Assembly (NCBI GenBank): GCA_964400545.1
Contig: CAYNUG010000009.1
Span: 1 to 33,044, forward strand
From: UBA647 sp964400545
Lineage (GTDB): Bacteria; Acidobacteriota; Aminicenantia; UBA2199
Direction of reading: 5' to 3'
Length of the DNA stretch: 33,044 bases
The position numbers were made by a program, and so were the translations under genes. Positions 1 to 8,609 of the stretch are shown here, piece after piece. The notes beneath the pieces were generated by a model, which was given only the letters and a program-made list of their open reading frames with translations, ran no database searches and had not been told where the DNA came from. Each line of letters begins with the position of its first letter. Within the stretch, counting starts at the first letter, position 1.

Positions 1-1
1 A

Positions 2-1198
2 ACCTTTTATCCGACTTCATTAATGGTAACTGCTTTTGATATTATATTCTTCTGGGTTGCCAGAATGGTTATGATGGGTATTCATTTCGGAAAGGATATT
101 CCTTTCAGAAAAGTGCTGATCAATGGATTGATCCGTGATGAAAGCGGTCAGAAAATGAGCAAAACCAAGAACAATGCGATCGATCCTTTAGATATCATTA
201 AAGAGTATGGAACGGATGCATTAAGATTTACTCTTGCCATTCAGGCCGTTCCGGGGATGGACATATCACTTTCAATAAACAGGATAAAAGGATATAAAGC
301 TTTTATAAACAAGATCTGGAATGCTGCCAGATATATCATTATGAATCTTAAAGGTGATGAAACAAATTCTGTTGACCTTGAAAACATCTCGGCTACCGAC
401 AAATGGATACTTCACTTAATGAATTTGACAATAAAAAATACGAATTCATTAATGGATAATTATAGAATTAATGAAGCTGCCGATGTTTTATATCATTTTT
501 TCTGGCACGAGTATTGCGACTGGTATCTTGAATTCTCAAAAAATGATCTTGAGAACAAAGGAACTAGAACAGTGCTGAAATATACTCTGTTTAAATCTCT
601 TCAGCTTCTACATCCGTTTATTCCTTATGTTAGTGAGGAAATTTACCAAAAAATTAATATGGACAAAGATTTTCTTCTTGAAACCAAGTATCCGGAATTC
701 AAAAGTGAATTTGTTTTTTCTTCTGAATACAAGGATGTTGAACTGCTCAAGAAAATAACGGGTGAGACAAGAAAAACAAGGACCGAGAACAAAATAGATC
801 CTAATGCAAGATTTAAGACATATTTGAAAGTGTCTTCCGATAAAGAAAAAAAATCTTTCACACAGCTTTCAAAATATTTTGATTTCCTGACAAAAAGTGA
901 TAATACTGAAATAGTGAATGATTTTTCTTCTTTGCCAAAAGGGTATCGGGGAGTGTATCTGAATTGGGAGATACTTCTTCCGTTCGAGAATGAATCGGAC
1001 AGGGAAAGGGAGATGATAAGACTGGAAAAGGAGCTGAGAAAAACAGAGGGAATGATCAGCGGAATAGAAAAGAGGTTAAAAAACAGAGATTTTGTAAAAA
1101 AAGCACCGCCTGATATCGTTAACGGATTTAAAAGGACTCTTCAGGAATCTATAGATAAAAAAGAGAAAATTGAAAAAACTTTATCTGATCTCACCTGA
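2..1198 (+). CDS. valS: Valine--tRNA ligase, C-terminal part (5' truncated by window edge)
   Basis: Class I aminoacyl-tRNA synthetase charging tRNA-Val in the cytoplasm. The reading frame is open from base 2, so the N-terminus, including the HIGH motif and most of the editing domain, lies outside the window. What remains starts in the catalytic core with PTSLMVTAFDIIFFWVARM, typical of ValRS, followed by the KMSKS loop as KMSKTKNNAIDPLD, the anticodon-binding helical domain (around FFWHEYCDWYLEFSK), and the ValRS-specific C-terminal coiled-coil arm ending in FVKKAPPDIV. The KMSKS loop reads KMSKT rather than KMSKS, a tolerated change. The end overlaps the birA start by 29 bp, suggesting co-transcription. 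An ATG at base 23 is internal and is not the true start. Confidence 0.95.
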   Translation, partial: TFYPTSLMVTAFDIIFFWVARMVMMGIHFGKDIPFRKVLINGLIRDESGQKMSKTKNNAIDPLDIIKEYGTDALRFTLAIQAVPGMDISLSINRIKGYKAFINKIWNAARYIIMNLKGDETNSVDLENISATDKWILHLMNLTIKNTNSLMDNYRINEAADVLYHFFWHEYCDWYLEFSKNDLENKGTRTVLKYTLFKSLQLLHPFIPYVSEEIYQKINMDKDFLLETKYPEFKSEFVFSSEYKDVELLKKITGETRKTRTENKIDPNARFKTYLKVSSDKEKKSFTQLSKYFDFLTKSDNTEIVNDFSSLPKGYRGVYLNWEILLPFENESDREREMIRLEKELRKTEGMISGIEKRLKNRDFVKKAPPDIVNGFKRTLQESIDKKEKIEKTLSDLT

Positions 1199-1949
1199 TA
1201 AAAAAAGAAAGATCCCGGATTTTATTAATCTGAAAAATCTCCATTCGTGTTTATCGACAAATGATTATATAAATAACAATTTGTTTGAATTGTCAAAAAA
1301 TATCCCATTACTTGTTTCTGCGGATACTCAATCTGAAGGGAAAGGACGAAATGGGCATAAATGGACCTCTGTCGGAGATGGTGGAATATATATATCTTTT
1401 CTACTCAACATTAAGAACAGGGAATATCCCGGGCTTATATCTTTGGCAGTTGCAGCTGCTGCTGCAGAAGCAATCAGGAATGTTGTTGGATTAGATGTTC
1501 AGCTTAAGTGGCCGAATGACATAGAATTAGCAGGACTGAAAGTGGGCGGGATCCTAATAGAAAACAAATTGTATTCAGATAAAATGCTGGCAATTATCGG
1601 GATAGGATTGAATGTTAATGTAGAAAAGAATCAATTTGAGAACGGAATTGCCAAAACAGCAACTTCCCTCTCGGTAGCATCAGGCCGAAAGATCGATATT
1701 GAGCAGTTGGAATTAAAGATCTCCGAATACCTTCTTTACTTCATTAGTGCTATGGAAGAAAAAAGGTTTGGGGGCATATTGAAAAAATATCTATATTACC
1801 TGAAACATAAAGTGGGAGAAGAAATAGTATTTACACTCACAGGGAAAAAAGTTAAGGGAAGTTTTGTGCGTATAAATGAGGATGGGGGACTTGTTTTGAT
1901 GCTTGAGAACGGAAAAGAAGTGTCTGTTTACTCCGGGGAGATATATTAG
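1170..1949 (+). CDS. birA: Biotin--[acetyl-CoA-carboxylase] ligase, short form without DNA-binding domain
   Basis: Biotin protein ligase that activates biotin with ATP and attaches it to a lysine of biotin carboxyl carrier proteins. The 259-aa product carries the hallmark ligase motifs: GKGRNG (about residues 57-62, the biotinyl-AMP loop), KWPND (113-117) and KVGGILIE (124-131, catalytic lysine), then a small C-terminal SH3-like domain. It lacks the N-terminal winged helix of E. coli BirA, so it should be an enzyme only and not the biotin repressor. The start is TTG at 1170, inside the end of valS (29-bp overlap), which implies translational coupling; no better start precedes the conserved region. 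It converges on the NYN gene with a 29-bp gap. Confidence 0.9.
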   Translation: MKKLYLISPDKKRKIPDFINLKNLHSCLSTNDYINNNLFELSKNIPLLVSADTQSEGKGRNGHKWTSVGDGGIYISFLLNIKNREYPGLISLAVAAAAAEAIRNVVGLDVQLKWPNDIELAGLKVGGILIENKLYSDKMLAIIGIGLNVNVEKNQFENGIAKTATSLSVASGRKIDIEQLELKISEYLLYFISAMEEKRFGGILKKYLYYLKHKVGEEIVFTLTGKKVKGSFVRINEDGGLVLMLENGKEVSVYSGEIY

Positions 1950-1978
1950 CCTCCTCGTCCCGACAAGCGAGGGTGATA

Positions 1979-2452
1979 TCACTTGTCAAATATTTTCATC
2001 CACTGATCGACCTCTCCTTCACTTAATTCAGTGTCGATCCGCTTCTGTTTCATTTCTATTCTTCCTGTTGCTCTGTATACCCGTTTCAATTCATAATAGA
2101 ATTCTATAGAGTTTATTACTTTTGCTCCCTTCTTTTTGGCCACATCTTTTAATTCCCTGTCAGATGTGATGAGGATAACATCTTTGAAATGAGTATAACC
2201 TTCAAGAATTCTTTTTATCTCATCGTCAGCAGAGTCTCCTATCGGAGGATATTTTACGATTATTTTTTCGTTAGGGTTTTCTTCGGGGGAAAAAGTGGTT
2301 GGTTCTCCATCAAAAACAATGATAATTTTGTTCTTTTTTTTCTTCTGAAATTTTTTTACAATTGCAATGATCTCAGTTCTGGAATTTGCGTCTTCGAGGG
2401 ATATATCAGGAGAGGATCCTATAAGGTTGTTACCGTCAATAATATATGGCAT
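1979..2452 (-). CDS. NYN domain (YacP-like) predicted endoribonuclease
   Basis: A 157-aa protein with a single NYN (PIN-like) nuclease fold, best matched to the YacP/Rae1-type family. Visible acidic active-site positions are D6 in IIDGNNL, D48 in VFDGEP, the D76-D77 pair in SADDEI and D98 in ITSDREL, the pattern expected for metal-dependent RNA cleavage. Characterised relatives cleave mRNA, but the substrate here is unknown. It is the last gene of a minus-strand group murA, HIT, UPF0173, NYN; its start abuts the stop of the UPF0173 gene, so it is probably co-transcribed. Family assignment is firm, biological role is not. Confidence 0.8.
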   Translation of the reverse strand: MPYIIDGNNLIGSSPDISLEDANSRTEIIAIVKKFQKKKKNKIIIVFDGEPTTFSPEENPNEKIIVKYPPIGDSADDEIKRILEGYTHFKDVILITSDRELKDVAKKKGAKVINSIEFYYELKRVYRATGRIEMKQKRIDTELSEGEVDQWMKIFDK

Positions 2453-3109
2453 TTATAACTCTATTGTGTCTCCCGGTTTAAGAACAATGACTTCACTGTT
2501 CTTCCCTACCAGAGACTTAAATTTTTCCGGCGAAGATTTGATCGCAGGGAATGTATTGTAATGGAATGGCACTACTTTGGGTATTTTTAACAATTCAACT
2601 GCTTTTGCAGCCAGACGCGGAGTCATGGTAAATCTTCCATCAATTGGTAGAAATGCTATATCAGGTTTGTACATCTCTCCTATTAGGGCCATATCCATGG
2701 TAAGGCCGGTATCACCGGCGTGATAAACGACTACACCGTCAAGTTCAACAACAACTCCTGTAGCTGTTCCTCCGAGAGTAGCAGTATGTAATGCGGGCAC
2801 CATAGATATTTTAACACCTCTAGTTTCAATTGTACCACCGACATTCATCATTTCGACAATTAATCCTTCTTTTTCTCCAATTTCGGATAATTCGAAAAGA
2901 GAAACAAAGGTTGCTCCTGTTTTTTTACAGATCTCAAATGAGTCACCAAGATGATCTGCATGATCATGTGTAGCAATAACGACATCACAATCGGTAATAT
3001 CTTTAAGTGAGGTCACTGCCGTTGGATTACCTGTAAGAAAAGGATCTATTATAACTTTTCTGCTTCCTTCAAGCCAAAGAGCGGAATGTCCGATCCACTT
3101 AATTTTCAT
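2453..3109 (-). CDS. UPF0173-type metal-dependent hydrolase (metallo-beta-lactamase fold)
   Basis: A 218-aa metallo-beta-lactamase fold hydrolase beginning MKIKWIGHSALW. The zinc motif is THDHADH (H48, H50, D52, H53), with further likely ligands in the LHTATLGG and HAGDTG stretches and a C-terminal VVPFHYNTFP histidine. This is the UPF0173/UlaG-like family, whose physiological substrates are mostly unknown. I chose ATG at 3109 because AGGAG lies seven bases upstream and the conserved fold starts exactly there; the frame stays open to an ATG at 3151, but that would overlap the HIT gene. It sits between the HIT and NYN genes in one orientation. Confidence 0.85.
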   Translation of the reverse strand: MKIKWIGHSALWLEGSRKVIIDPFLTGNPTAVTSLKDITDCDVVIATHDHADHLGDSFEICKKTGATFVSLFELSEIGEKEGLIVEMMNVGGTIETRGVKISMVPALHTATLGGTATGVVVELDGVVVYHAGDTGLTMDMALIGEMYKPDIAFLPIDGRFTMTPRLAAKAVELLKIPKVVPFHYNTFPAIKSSPEKFKSLVGKNSEVIVLKPGDTIEL

Positions 3110-3119
3110 TTTTTTCTCC

Positions 3120-3452
3120 TCAACCCGGAGGCCATGCCATACTTCTTCCACCGATCAGGTGAAGATGGACATGAAAAACGGATTGTCCTGCTTCTTCTCC
3201 AGTATTAATTATATACCTGAAATCATCAATTTTATTTTCTTCAGCGATCTTATTTCCGATTGTAAAAAGATGACCTATCAAGGATTCATCCTCGATTTCC
3301 TTTATTGTAGTGTAATGTGTCTTAGGGATTATTAGAATATGAAATGGTCCCTGTGGATCGGCATCTCTGAACGCAACAACCTTTTCATCTTCGAAAAGAA
3401 ATTTTGAAGGAATTTCCCCCGAAATAATTCTGCAAAATATACAATCATTCAT
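3120..3452 (-). CDS. HIT family (HINT/HinT-like) purine nucleotide-binding hydrolase
   Basis: A 110-aa histidine-triad protein. It starts with CIFCRIISGEIPS, typical of bacterial HinT, and ends with the triad HVHLHLIGG (H94, H96, H98; H96 is the expected nucleophile region). Two N-terminal cysteines (C4, C7) may bind zinc as in many relatives. HinT proteins hydrolyse nucleoside phosphoramidates and acyl-adenylates such as lysyl-AMP; the in vivo role is poorly defined. The start lies one base after the murA stop, implying the same transcript. Length is normal for the family. Confidence 0.92.
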   Translation of the reverse strand: MNDCIFCRIISGEIPSKFLFEDEKVVAFRDADPQGPFHILIIPKTHYTTIKEIEDESLIGHLFTIGNKIAEENKIDDFRYIINTGEEAGQSVFHVHLHLIGGRSMAWPPG

Positions 3453-3453
3453 T

Positions 3454-4713
3454 TTATACCTTCGTTACGCTGATCTCAGCACCAATGTTGTTTAATTTTC
3501 CCGGCATATCTTCATATCCTCTGAAAAGCTGGAAAGCGTTATCGATATATGTTTCGCCTTCGGCTATCAAAGCACCAAGTACGAGTGAAGCAGAAGCTCT
3601 CAGGTCTGTGGCATTTAAATATGTACCTTTCAAACCTGATACACCCTTAATTTCAGCAATATTTCCGTTTATACCGATATTGGCACCCAGTTTATTTAAT
3701 TCAATAACGTGCTTAAATCTGTTGTTGAAAATATTCTCTCTTATACGTGAAACACCTTCAACCTGAGTAAATAATGTTGTCAGTTGTGCCTGAAGATCTG
3801 TTGGGAATCCGGGATAGGGATCAGTGTTAACCTCAACAGGTTTTAATTGTCCGGGAATCCTGACGGACACTTCATCTTTGTTGATGATAATTTCAACCCC
3901 CATCTGTTCTAGGACTGATAAAAGACTTCCGATATGTTCAGGGACACAGTTTTTTACAACTATGTTATCGCCTTTCAGACATGCTGCTATAATGTAAGTT
4001 CCTGCTTCTATCCTGTCGGGAATGATGGTATGTGATGTTCCATTAAGTATGCTTTTTCCCTTTATTTTTATTGTATCTGTTTTTTCTCCTGATATTTCAG
4101 CACCCATTGCTTTAAGAAAATCTATAAGGTCGGTTATTTCTGGTTCAACTGCACAATTTCGCAACACGGTTTCTCCCTTCGCAAGTGTTGCAGCCATAAT
4201 CAGATTTTCGGTTCCCGTAACAGTTATTCCGGGGAATGTATAATCAGATCCCTTTAGTCCTTTCGATTCTGCCAGAATGTGCCCATTATCAATTTTTATT
4301 TTCGCACCCATTCTTTCAAGCCCTTCAAGATGATAATTGATCTGCCTGTCTCCGATTGCACATCCACCGGGCATAGATACTTTTGCATATCCGTTTCGTG
4401 CGAGGAGAGGTCCGAGAATAAGTATTGAGGCTCTTGATGTTTTTGAGATGGATTCGGGAACAACCGGTTTGTTAATTGCACTGAAATCAATGTTGACAAC
4501 ATTTTCTGAAAAAGTGCCTGTAGCACCGATACCTTCCAGTGCATCAAGCATAGTGTTTATATCCTTAACATTCGGAACACTATTCAGAATGACAGTGGAA
4601 TCGGAAAGAATAGTTGCGGCCAGTTCAGGAAGTGAAGCATTTTTTGCCCCGGAGATTTTTATTGATCCTGACAGGTTCTTCCTGCCGGAAACATGTATTT
4701 TGTAATTATCCAT
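3454..4713 (-). CDS. murA: UDP-N-acetylglucosamine 1-carboxyvinyltransferase
   Basis: First committed step of peptidoglycan synthesis: transfers enolpyruvate from PEP to UDP-GlcNAc in the cytoplasm. The 419-aa product has the usual length and two-domain EPSP-synthase-like fold. SGAKNASLPE gives the K24-N25 pair, and MPGGCAIGDRQ places the catalytic loop cysteine at C118, so it should be fosfomycin-sensitive (the Cys-to-Asp resistance change is absent). It is first in a minus-strand group with HIT, UPF0173 and NYN genes. A near-consensus promoter lies only nine bases upstream of the ATG and no Shine-Dalgarno sequence is visible, so translation may be leaderless. Confidence 0.97.
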   Translation of the reverse strand: MDNYKIHVSGRKNLSGSIKISGAKNASLPELAATILSDSTVILNSVPNVKDINTMLDALEGIGATGTFSENVVNIDFSAINKPVVPESISKTSRASILILGPLLARNGYAKVSMPGGCAIGDRQINYHLEGLERMGAKIKIDNGHILAESKGLKGSDYTFPGITVTGTENLIMAATLAKGETVLRNCAVEPEITDLIDFLKAMGAEISGEKTDTIKIKGKSILNGTSHTIIPDRIEAGTYIIAACLKGDNIVVKNCVPEHIGSLLSVLEQMGVEIIINKDEVSVRIPGQLKPVEVNTDPYPGFPTDLQAQLTTLFTQVEGVSRIRENIFNNRFKHVIELNKLGANIGINGNIAEIKGVSGLKGTYLNATDLRASASLVLGALIAEGETYIDNAFQLFRGYEDMPGKLNNIGAEISVTKV

Positions 4714-4722
4714 AGAGGAATA

Positions 4723-4751
4723 ATTATATAAATTTTCTTACCCGTTTTCAA
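4723..4751 (-). promoter_or_regulatory. Sigma70-type promoter of murA, nearly leaderless
   Basis: On the minus strand TTGAAA (4751-4746), a 17-bp spacer and TATAAT (4728-4723): 11 of 12 consensus bases with ideal spacing. Only nine bases separate the -10 box from the murA ATG, so the predicted transcript starts about two or three bases before the start codon. Confidence 0.7.
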
Positions 4752-4777
4752 GTATTATTAAGGGCGGGATGGTTTAC

Positions 4778-4805
4778 AAAAAAAAAGGAGGGGGAAACCC
4801 CCTCC
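4778..4805 (-). terminator. Strong intrinsic terminator after the Spy-like gene
   Basis: Read on the minus strand: an 8-bp GC-rich stem GGAGGGGG/CCCCCTCC with a TTT loop (4805-4787), followed by nine U residues (4786-4778). It lies just downstream of the Spy-like gene and ends the rpmH-to-mnmG transcription unit before the murA promoter. Confidence 0.92.
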
Positions 4806-4828
4806 CTGTGAAGTATAATAATTAAATT

Positions 4829-5353
4829 TTATCTTATACCTGGACGCCCCATGGGTCTTTTTTCACTTTTGCCTTTTCTGTTACTATGGAAAGCTCTTTG
4901 TCTTGAAGATTTCCTGAGTTTTTCTATCTTCTGGATCTGTTCCGGCGTAAGAAGATCCTTTATGTTAAGAAGATAATAAATACGATCGATCTGAAGATCG
5001 GTTTTTAATTTGGAAATTTCTCTTATCATATTTCCAACAGTTTTTCGGTTTACTTTACTGCTTTGAAGATAGTTTGCCATCTTAAGTTCTTTAACTTTTG
5101 TATCTGCCATTCTCCTTATCATCGATTCCTGGAAAGAAAGATTAAGCTGCTCAATCTTACTAACCTGGTCTGCATTTAAACCAATCTCATCCTTGAGACG
5201 CAGTAGCATTGTTCCCCTAAACAAATTTTGCTCTGCGATCTTTGTTCTCTGTTGCATATGTTTTGAAATATAACCGGACTGAGATCCGACAAGGACCGAA
5301 CTCGAAAGTATCAATGTTACACATATTACTAAAACTAACGTGATTTTCTTCAT
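4829..5353 (-). CDS. Spy/CpxP-like exported LTxxQ-family protein
   Basis: A 174-aa exported helical protein. Residues 1-24 form a Sec signal peptide (KK, then a hydrophobic run LVLVICVTLILSSSVLV). The mature part has two LTxxQ-type motifs, GLNADQVSKIEQL and LLTPEQIQKIEKL, separated by charged amphipathic helices, as in the periplasmic chaperones Spy and CpxP. The C-terminus is short, basic and probably disordered. Relatives hold unfolded proteins or bind metals in the periplasm; which applies here is unknown. An AGGAGG Shine-Dalgarno site precedes the ATG. It follows mnmG and is closed off by the strong terminator, so it may be the last gene of that operon. Confidence 0.72.
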   Translation of the reverse strand: MKKITLVLVICVTLILSSSVLVGSQSGYISKHMQQRTKIAEQNLFRGTMLLRLKDEIGLNADQVSKIEQLNLSFQESMIRRMADTKVKELKMANYLQSSKVNRKTVGNMIREISKLKTDLQIDRIYYLLNIKDLLTPEQIQKIEKLRKSSRQRAFHSNRKGKSEKRPMGRPGIR

Positions 5354-5415
5354 TACTGCCTCCTATTATTATAAGTAGAACAAACAGAAATCCGATTTCT
5401 TGCAGGAGAACAGAA

Positions 5416-7254
5416 TTATTTATGATTATTGTGGTTTCTAAGAGTAATGTATATGCTGATAGCGTTTATCGAGGCCGGGGTCACTCCGGAAATATCGAGA
5501 GCTTCCTTTAAAGTTTTGGGTAGTTTTGCTTTCAACTTCTGGATAACTTCGGTGGAGAGCCCGTCTATTTTGTTATATTCAATATCTTCGGGAATGGTAA
5601 CTTTGTCAATATCGTTCAATCTCTTTATATTCTCGTTCTGTATTTTTATATATCCTTCATATTTTGCTTCCGCTTCTATGAAGGCGATATCCGACAGAGA
5701 GAGATCTGAGTCAGGCATGTTTTCCCCTGACTGCTTGCAATACATTTTTTCAATTGTCTCAAAATTATGTTCTGGCATCTTCAGGAGTTGAAATAAGCTT
5801 TGTGACTTATTATTGAAATTTATTTTTGTCGATCTGAGTTCGTCCATTTTTTGTTCTCTTTTTTTCGATCTTTTAATAACTTTCCTGTAAATATTTTCGT
5901 CAACAAGTCCCAGCTTTCGTGAATAACCCCCAAGTCTTTCAAATGCATTATCTTCCCTTAATTGAAGTCTGAATTCGGCTCTCGATGTAAACATCCTATA
6001 TGGTTCGTCCACTCCTTTTGAGATAAGATCATCGATCATAACCCCGATATATCCTTCACTTCTTTTCACAATGAAGGGTTCGTCTCCTCTAATTTTCAAC
6101 ACTGAATTGATCCCTGCCATTAATCCCTGAGAGGCTGCTTCTTCATATCCGGATGTACCATTAACCTGGCCCGCAAAATAGAGCCCGGATACATTCTTGG
6201 TCTCAAGAGTATTGTCAAGTTGAGTTGGTCGTATAGCATCATATTCGATAGCATAAGCAGGACGCATCATTATTGCCTTGTCAAGTCCCGGGATCAGTTT
6301 CAGGATCTCTTTCTGAACTTCGACCGGGAAACTTGTTGAGAGCCCGTTAGCATAAACCTCTTTATTGTTGATCCCTTCAGGCTCGAGATAAAAATGGTGT
6401 CTTTCCCGGTGAGGAAATTTTACTATCTTGTCCTCTATCGAGGGGCAATATCTCGGACCTATTCCCTCGATCTTGCCCGAATAGAGTGGAGAGTACTGGA
6501 GATTATCTTCAAGTATTTTCTTTACATCAGGATTGGTATAGCCAAGATAGCATATTATTTTATTTTCAGGTGATTTTTCCGTATAAATGGAAAAAGGGGC
6601 TGTATTGTTATCCCCCGGCTGGGGGTCGAATACGGAATAATCAATTGTATCGGCATGGAGCCTCATCGGGGTCCCGGTTTTCAATCTGATCGTTTCAAAA
6701 CCTATGTCCTTAATGTTTTCTGCCAGATGGGTGGAAGCAGGTTCATTGCTCCGTCCTGCTTCAATAACTGCATTACCGATATAGATCTTCCCGTTAAGAA
6801 ATGTCCCGGATGTGATAATCACAGCATCAGCATCAATGGTGTTTCCCTCAAGAAGATCTACCCCTGTAACTTTCCCTTTTTTTATATTTATTCCGGAAAC
6901 GATTGACTGATATACAGACAGATGTTCACATTTCTCAAGGAAAGCTTTTGTGTAATATCTATACTGCATCTTGTCATTTTGGGTTCGGGTGGCCCTTACT
7001 GCCGGCCCTTTGCTTTTGTTAAGCGTCAGGAAGTGGATTCCTGTAGCGTCAGCAGCTCTCGGCATTACACCACCGAAAACATCGATCTCCTTGACCAGAT
7101 GTCCTTTCGCAATTCCTCCGATCGAAGGATTACAAGACATCTGACCAATGGTCTCAATGTGAGTTGTTACAAGGACTGCTTCCCCTCCAAGACGAGCGAC
7201 AGCATTTGCAGCCTCGATCCCTGCATGTCCGGCTCCCACTATAATTATCTTCAT
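5416..7254 (-). CDS. mnmG: tRNA uridine-5-carboxymethylaminomethyl modification enzyme MnmG (GidA)
   Basis: FAD-dependent partner of MnmE that makes the cmnm5U34 wobble modification in certain tRNAs. The 612-aa protein begins with the dinucleotide-binding motif VGAGHAGIEAANAVARLGG, continues with the family signatures SCNPSIGGIAKGHLVKEID and RYCPSIEDKIVKF, and ends in the helical MnmE/tRNA-binding domain (ALDISGVTPASINAISIYI). Length is slightly under the usual 620-630 residues. The start overlaps the mnmE stop by four bases (ATGA type), in keeping with the heterotetramer the two proteins form. Confidence 0.97.
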   Translation of the reverse strand: MKIIIVGAGHAGIEAANAVARLGGEAVLVTTHIETIGQMSCNPSIGGIAKGHLVKEIDVFGGVMPRAADATGIHFLTLNKSKGPAVRATRTQNDKMQYRYYTKAFLEKCEHLSVYQSIVSGINIKKGKVTGVDLLEGNTIDADAVIITSGTFLNGKIYIGNAVIEAGRSNEPASTHLAENIKDIGFETIRLKTGTPMRLHADTIDYSVFDPQPGDNNTAPFSIYTEKSPENKIICYLGYTNPDVKKILEDNLQYSPLYSGKIEGIGPRYCPSIEDKIVKFPHRERHHFYLEPEGINNKEVYANGLSTSFPVEVQKEILKLIPGLDKAIMMRPAYAIEYDAIRPTQLDNTLETKNVSGLYFAGQVNGTSGYEEAASQGLMAGINSVLKIRGDEPFIVKRSEGYIGVMIDDLISKGVDEPYRMFTSRAEFRLQLREDNAFERLGGYSRKLGLVDENIYRKVIKRSKKREQKMDELRSTKINFNNKSQSLFQLLKMPEHNFETIEKMYCKQSGENMPDSDLSLSDIAFIEAEAKYEGYIKIQNENIKRLNDIDKVTIPEDIEYNKIDGLSTEVIQKLKAKLPKTLKEALDISGVTPASINAISIYITLRNHNNHK

Positions 7255-8609
7255 TTTCCTATACAGAAATTCGAGAATATCTTATTGATAATGTCTTCAT
7301 CCTTCACTTCACCAAGAAGTTTTCCAATCTTTTTTATTGAGAGTCTTATTTCTTCCGCTATCAGTTCTATATCAGTTCTGTTTGTTTTCATCATTTTGTT
7401 TGCATTGTTGAGAGAATTGGAAATGCCTGCAAGCAGATCTTTCTGTCTTAGATTCACACTAATTTCAGTCTTATTCTCTCCAATATCATCAATGACAGAA
7501 TAAATAAAGTCATATACATTTTCAATGCCGGTATTCTTAAGAACAGAAAGCGTTGAAATCTGTTCAGAACTGAACGCATTTTTAATTTCAGCCTGAATAC
7601 CGCTTTTCAATTTATCGGATTTATTTATAAATACAGCCCGTTTTTTATCTTTTATAAGTCTGTATATCGACCTGTCATTTTCATCAAAATCTGAAGATCC
7701 GTCCAACAAGAATATAACTGCATCAGAATTAGCGACAAGTTCGATACTTCTGCTAATCCCCAGTTTTTCTATATCATCAGCAGATTCGGAGTTGATTCCT
7801 GCTACATCAAAAAGCTCTACAGGGAAGCCCTTTAGAAAAATTCTTTCCCTGATAAAGTCTCGGGTCGTTCCGGGTATAGGCGAAGTGATCGATCTGTCCT
7901 CAAGGAGAAGCAGATTGAAAAGTGAGGATTTCCCTGTATTTGTTTTGCCTACTATGACGAGTTTTAACCCCTGATCTAAAACTTCATTGAATCTATATCC
8001 GGAAATGATTTTGTCTATTTTTTTTTTAGCCGCTTCAAGTTCAGGAATAAAATCTATCTCTTTGATCGAATTTTCCTCCTGGAATTCTATCGTAGTCTCG
8101 ATCTTAACAGCCAGCGATATCAGCAATTCTTTCAGCCCTTTCAGAAATAAAGAAAGCTTTCCTTCCAGATTTCCGAACTTCATCTCGGCAAAGTATTTTG
8201 AGTTTGCATTTATCAGTTCATTTATCGACTCTGCCTGGATAAGATCGATTTTTTTGTTTTTGAATGCTCTGAATGTAAATTCCCCGGGTAAGGCATTCCT
8301 TGCTCCTTTGCTGAATATAAGGTTCAGGATGGTTTCTGTAAGAAAAGGGTTGGAGTGTATCGATATTTCGATAACGTCTTCGCCTGTATATGAGTCCGGT
8401 AATGCAAAGTACGTATAGACACATTCTTCTATTCGTTTTCCGGAATCAATGATAAATGAATGGACTGCTTTTCTTTTAACGATCTTTTCGGGAACTTTCT
8501 CAATGATTTCTCTGAGTATACCTTGTGCAAGATCTCCCGAGATCCGGATAACAGCGATACCGCCCCTCCCCGAAGGAGTAGATAGGGCCGCTATGGTACC
8601 CCTATCCAT
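7251..8609 (-). CDS. mnmE: tRNA modification GTPase MnmE (TrmE)
   Basis: Potassium-activated GTPase that works with MnmG on U34 of tRNAs. The 452-aa protein has an N-terminal tetrahydrofolate-binding domain (starting DRGTIAALSTPSGRGGIAVI), a G domain inserted in a helical domain with P-loop GKTNTGKSSLFNLL, switch and G3 region TTRDF and DVAGI, and an NKSD-type G4, and it ends in the family-invariant CIGK (C449-K452). It shares one base with the end of khpB (TAATG arrangement) and four bases with mnmG, so it should be translationally coupled on both sides. Confidence 0.97.
   Translation of the reverse strand: MDRGTIAALSTPSGRGGIAVIRISGDLAQGILREIIEKVPEKIVKRKAVHSFIIDSGKRIEECVYTYFALPDSYTGEDVIEISIHSNPFLTETILNLIFSKGARNALPGEFTFRAFKNKKIDLIQAESINELINANSKYFAEMKFGNLEGKLSLFLKGLKELLISLAVKIETTIEFQEENSIKEIDFIPELEAAKKKIDKIISGYRFNEVLDQGLKLVIVGKTNTGKSSLFNLLLLEDRSITSPIPGTTRDFIRERIFLKGFPVELFDVAGINSESADDIEKLGISRSIELVANSDAVIFLLDGSSDFDENDRSIYRLIKDKKRAVFINKSDKLKSGIQAEIKNAFSSEQISTLSVLKNTGIENVYDFIYSVIDDIGENKTEISVNLRQKDLLAGISNSLNNANKMMKTNRTDIELIAEEIRLSIKKIGKLLGEVKDEDIINKIFSNFCIGK

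Noticed and set aside
1953..1972. Possible bidirectional terminator between birA and the NYN gene (CCTCG...CGAGG)
   Set aside because: The stem is only 5 bp with a 10-base loop and there is no T tract on either side, so it is not convincing as an intrinsic terminator.
5386..5400. Hairpin AGAAATC/GATTTCT between mnmG and the Spy-like gene
   Set aside because: AT-rich stem with a one-base loop and no proper U tract; unlikely to terminate, so the Spy-like gene may share the mnmG transcript.
6922..7503. 193-codon open frame on the plus strand opposite mnmG/mnmE
   Set aside because: Antisense to conserved mnmG and mnmE, with no motif and no ribosome binding site; the other long opposite-strand frames (for example 4337-4705 and 24270-24638) fail for the same reason.
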